Source of the DNA: SIAJ01 sp036266155 | GTDB lineage: Bacteria > Planctomycetota > Planctomycetia > Gemmatales > Gemmataceae | DNA: 13,023 nt | Direction of reading: 5' to 3' | NCBI GenBank assembly: GCA_036266155.1 | Contig: DATANR010000459.1 | Span: 1-13,023, forward strand | In this document: positions 12,635 through 13,023 of the stretch, piece after piece | How positions within the stretch are numbered: position 1 is the stretch's first letter | Layout: the number at the start of each line of letters is the position of its first letter | The notes under the pieces: model-generated | Seen by the model: the letters and a program-made list of their open reading frames with translations, nothing else | What the model was told of the DNA's origin: nothing | The model's database searches: none | Program-made: the position numbers and the translations under genes

Positions 12635-12794
12635 CTAGCACCAAATGGTAAAATGGGAAGTTTCCGTGAACAATGGGACGTTACCAGACCGGCTCTAGAG
12701 TGCAGCTTTTTTGCTACATCTTCCGTGGACGAGGGCCGAATTCCGTAAAGTCTCATCGTTTTCCTGAACAGGCGGTTACACCATTTGGTGCTAG
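12635..12794. mobile_element. MITE-like unit with 15-bp perfect terminal inverted repeats
   Basis: CTAGCACCAAATGGT (12635-12649) and ACCATTTGGTGCTAG (12780-12794) are perfect inverted repeats enclosing 130 bp with no gene. Length and layout fit a miniature inverted-repeat element. No clear target duplication is seen at the ends. The unit ends 61 bp before the sigma-factor start, so it could carry or disturb that promoter. Confidence 0.55.
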
Positions 12795-12855
12795 GTGGGC
12801 GCTGGCCGCCAAATCTTCCAGGTCACATTGTCATCGATTTGACGGGTCACTGTGT

Positions 12856-13023
12856 ATGGATCCTGCGCGCGCCACCTTCCGGACCGATTCGGACACGACT
12901 AAAGACCTTCTTGACCGGGTGGTCCGCGGAGACGTCGCCGCAGTCGGCGAATTGTTCGCTCGTCATCGGAAGGCCCTCACGACTTTTGTTTCCCTTCATC
13001 TCGACCCCCGGATAGCCGCTCGG
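12856..13023 (+). CDS. ECF-type RNA polymerase sigma factor, N-terminal part (runs off right edge)
   Basis: The frame from ATG 12856 to the window end gives 56 residues. After about 15 polar residues comes a typical sigma region 2.1/2.2 start: D-L-L-D-R-V-V-R-G-D-V-A-A-V-G-E-L-F-A-R, then H-R-K-A-L and L-H-L-D-P-R-I-A-A-R. This wording is characteristic of the many planctomycete ECF sigma factors. The product would direct RNA polymerase to a specific promoter set, often with an adjacent kinase or anti-sigma protein, which lies outside the window. No strong Shine-Dalgarno precedes the ATG, which is common in this group. Confidence 0.85.
   Translation, partial: MDPARATFRTDSDTTKDLLDRVVRGDVAAVGELFARHRKALTTFVSLHLDPRIAAR

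Noticed and set aside
1..13023. CRISPR array, rRNA or complete tRNA gene
   Set aside because: No regularly spaced repeats, rRNA-like sequence or complete cloverleaf was seen.

Overview
The window looks like a planctomycete chromosome, most like the Gemmataceae. This rests on two points: the right edge carries the start of an ECF sigma factor of the type that is multiplied in that group, and the tyrosine recombinase has the N-terminus and internal insertion I associate with planctomycete integrases. Both are recognition from memory, not database results. Most of the window is accessory DNA.

Left module (about 1-6400, mostly + strand). A partial gene with an internal 38-bp duplication runs in from the left edge. 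It is followed by a 106-nt nested palindrome, a possible 32-residue membrane peptide, and a small gene closed by an intrinsic terminator. From 965 to 4997 there is a run of closely spaced small + strand genes: a 274-aa unknown, a small membrane protein, a stand-alone primase-polymerase (Prim-Pol/AEP fold), a small zinc-binding protein, several overlapping small unknowns, a likely winged-helix protein and an excisionase-like HTH protein. The last of these converges on a tyrosine integrase (4957-6192, -). Upstream of the integrase lies the 3' half of a tRNA-Lys(CTT), 6342-6383, centred on a 6-bp inverted repeat: a probable attachment core. Together this reads as an integrative element with its own primase.

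Right module (about 6800-11090). A divergent pair of direct repeats (about 6943-7095 and 10949-11085) flanks a + strand group: a 226-aa unknown protein, a family A DNA polymerase with a 3'-5' exonuclease domain and no 5' nuclease (GTG start, 3 nt gap), a 102-aa helical protein, a possible 37-aa ORF, a 133-aa winged-helix-like protein and a 43-aa ORF. Each repeat contains a conserved block ending at a minus-strand ATG, plus a pair of GGCTACA heptamers.

Decay zone (about 11088-12855). This holds minus-strand coding fragments with an in-frame amber codon, an ambiguous ORF, an 11-bp inverted repeat, a frameshifted IS3-family transposase remnant and a 160-bp MITE-like unit with 15-bp perfect terminal inverted repeats. 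The sigma-factor gene starts at 12856 and runs off the right edge.

The main idea to test is that the left module (primase-polymerase, Xis, Int, att) and the right module (family A polymerase, wHTH) are two parts of one self-replicating integrative element, or two elements joined at a tRNA-Lys att core. The core lies between element-like sequence on both sides, which is an attP-like or tandem-junction layout rather than a simple attL or attR.
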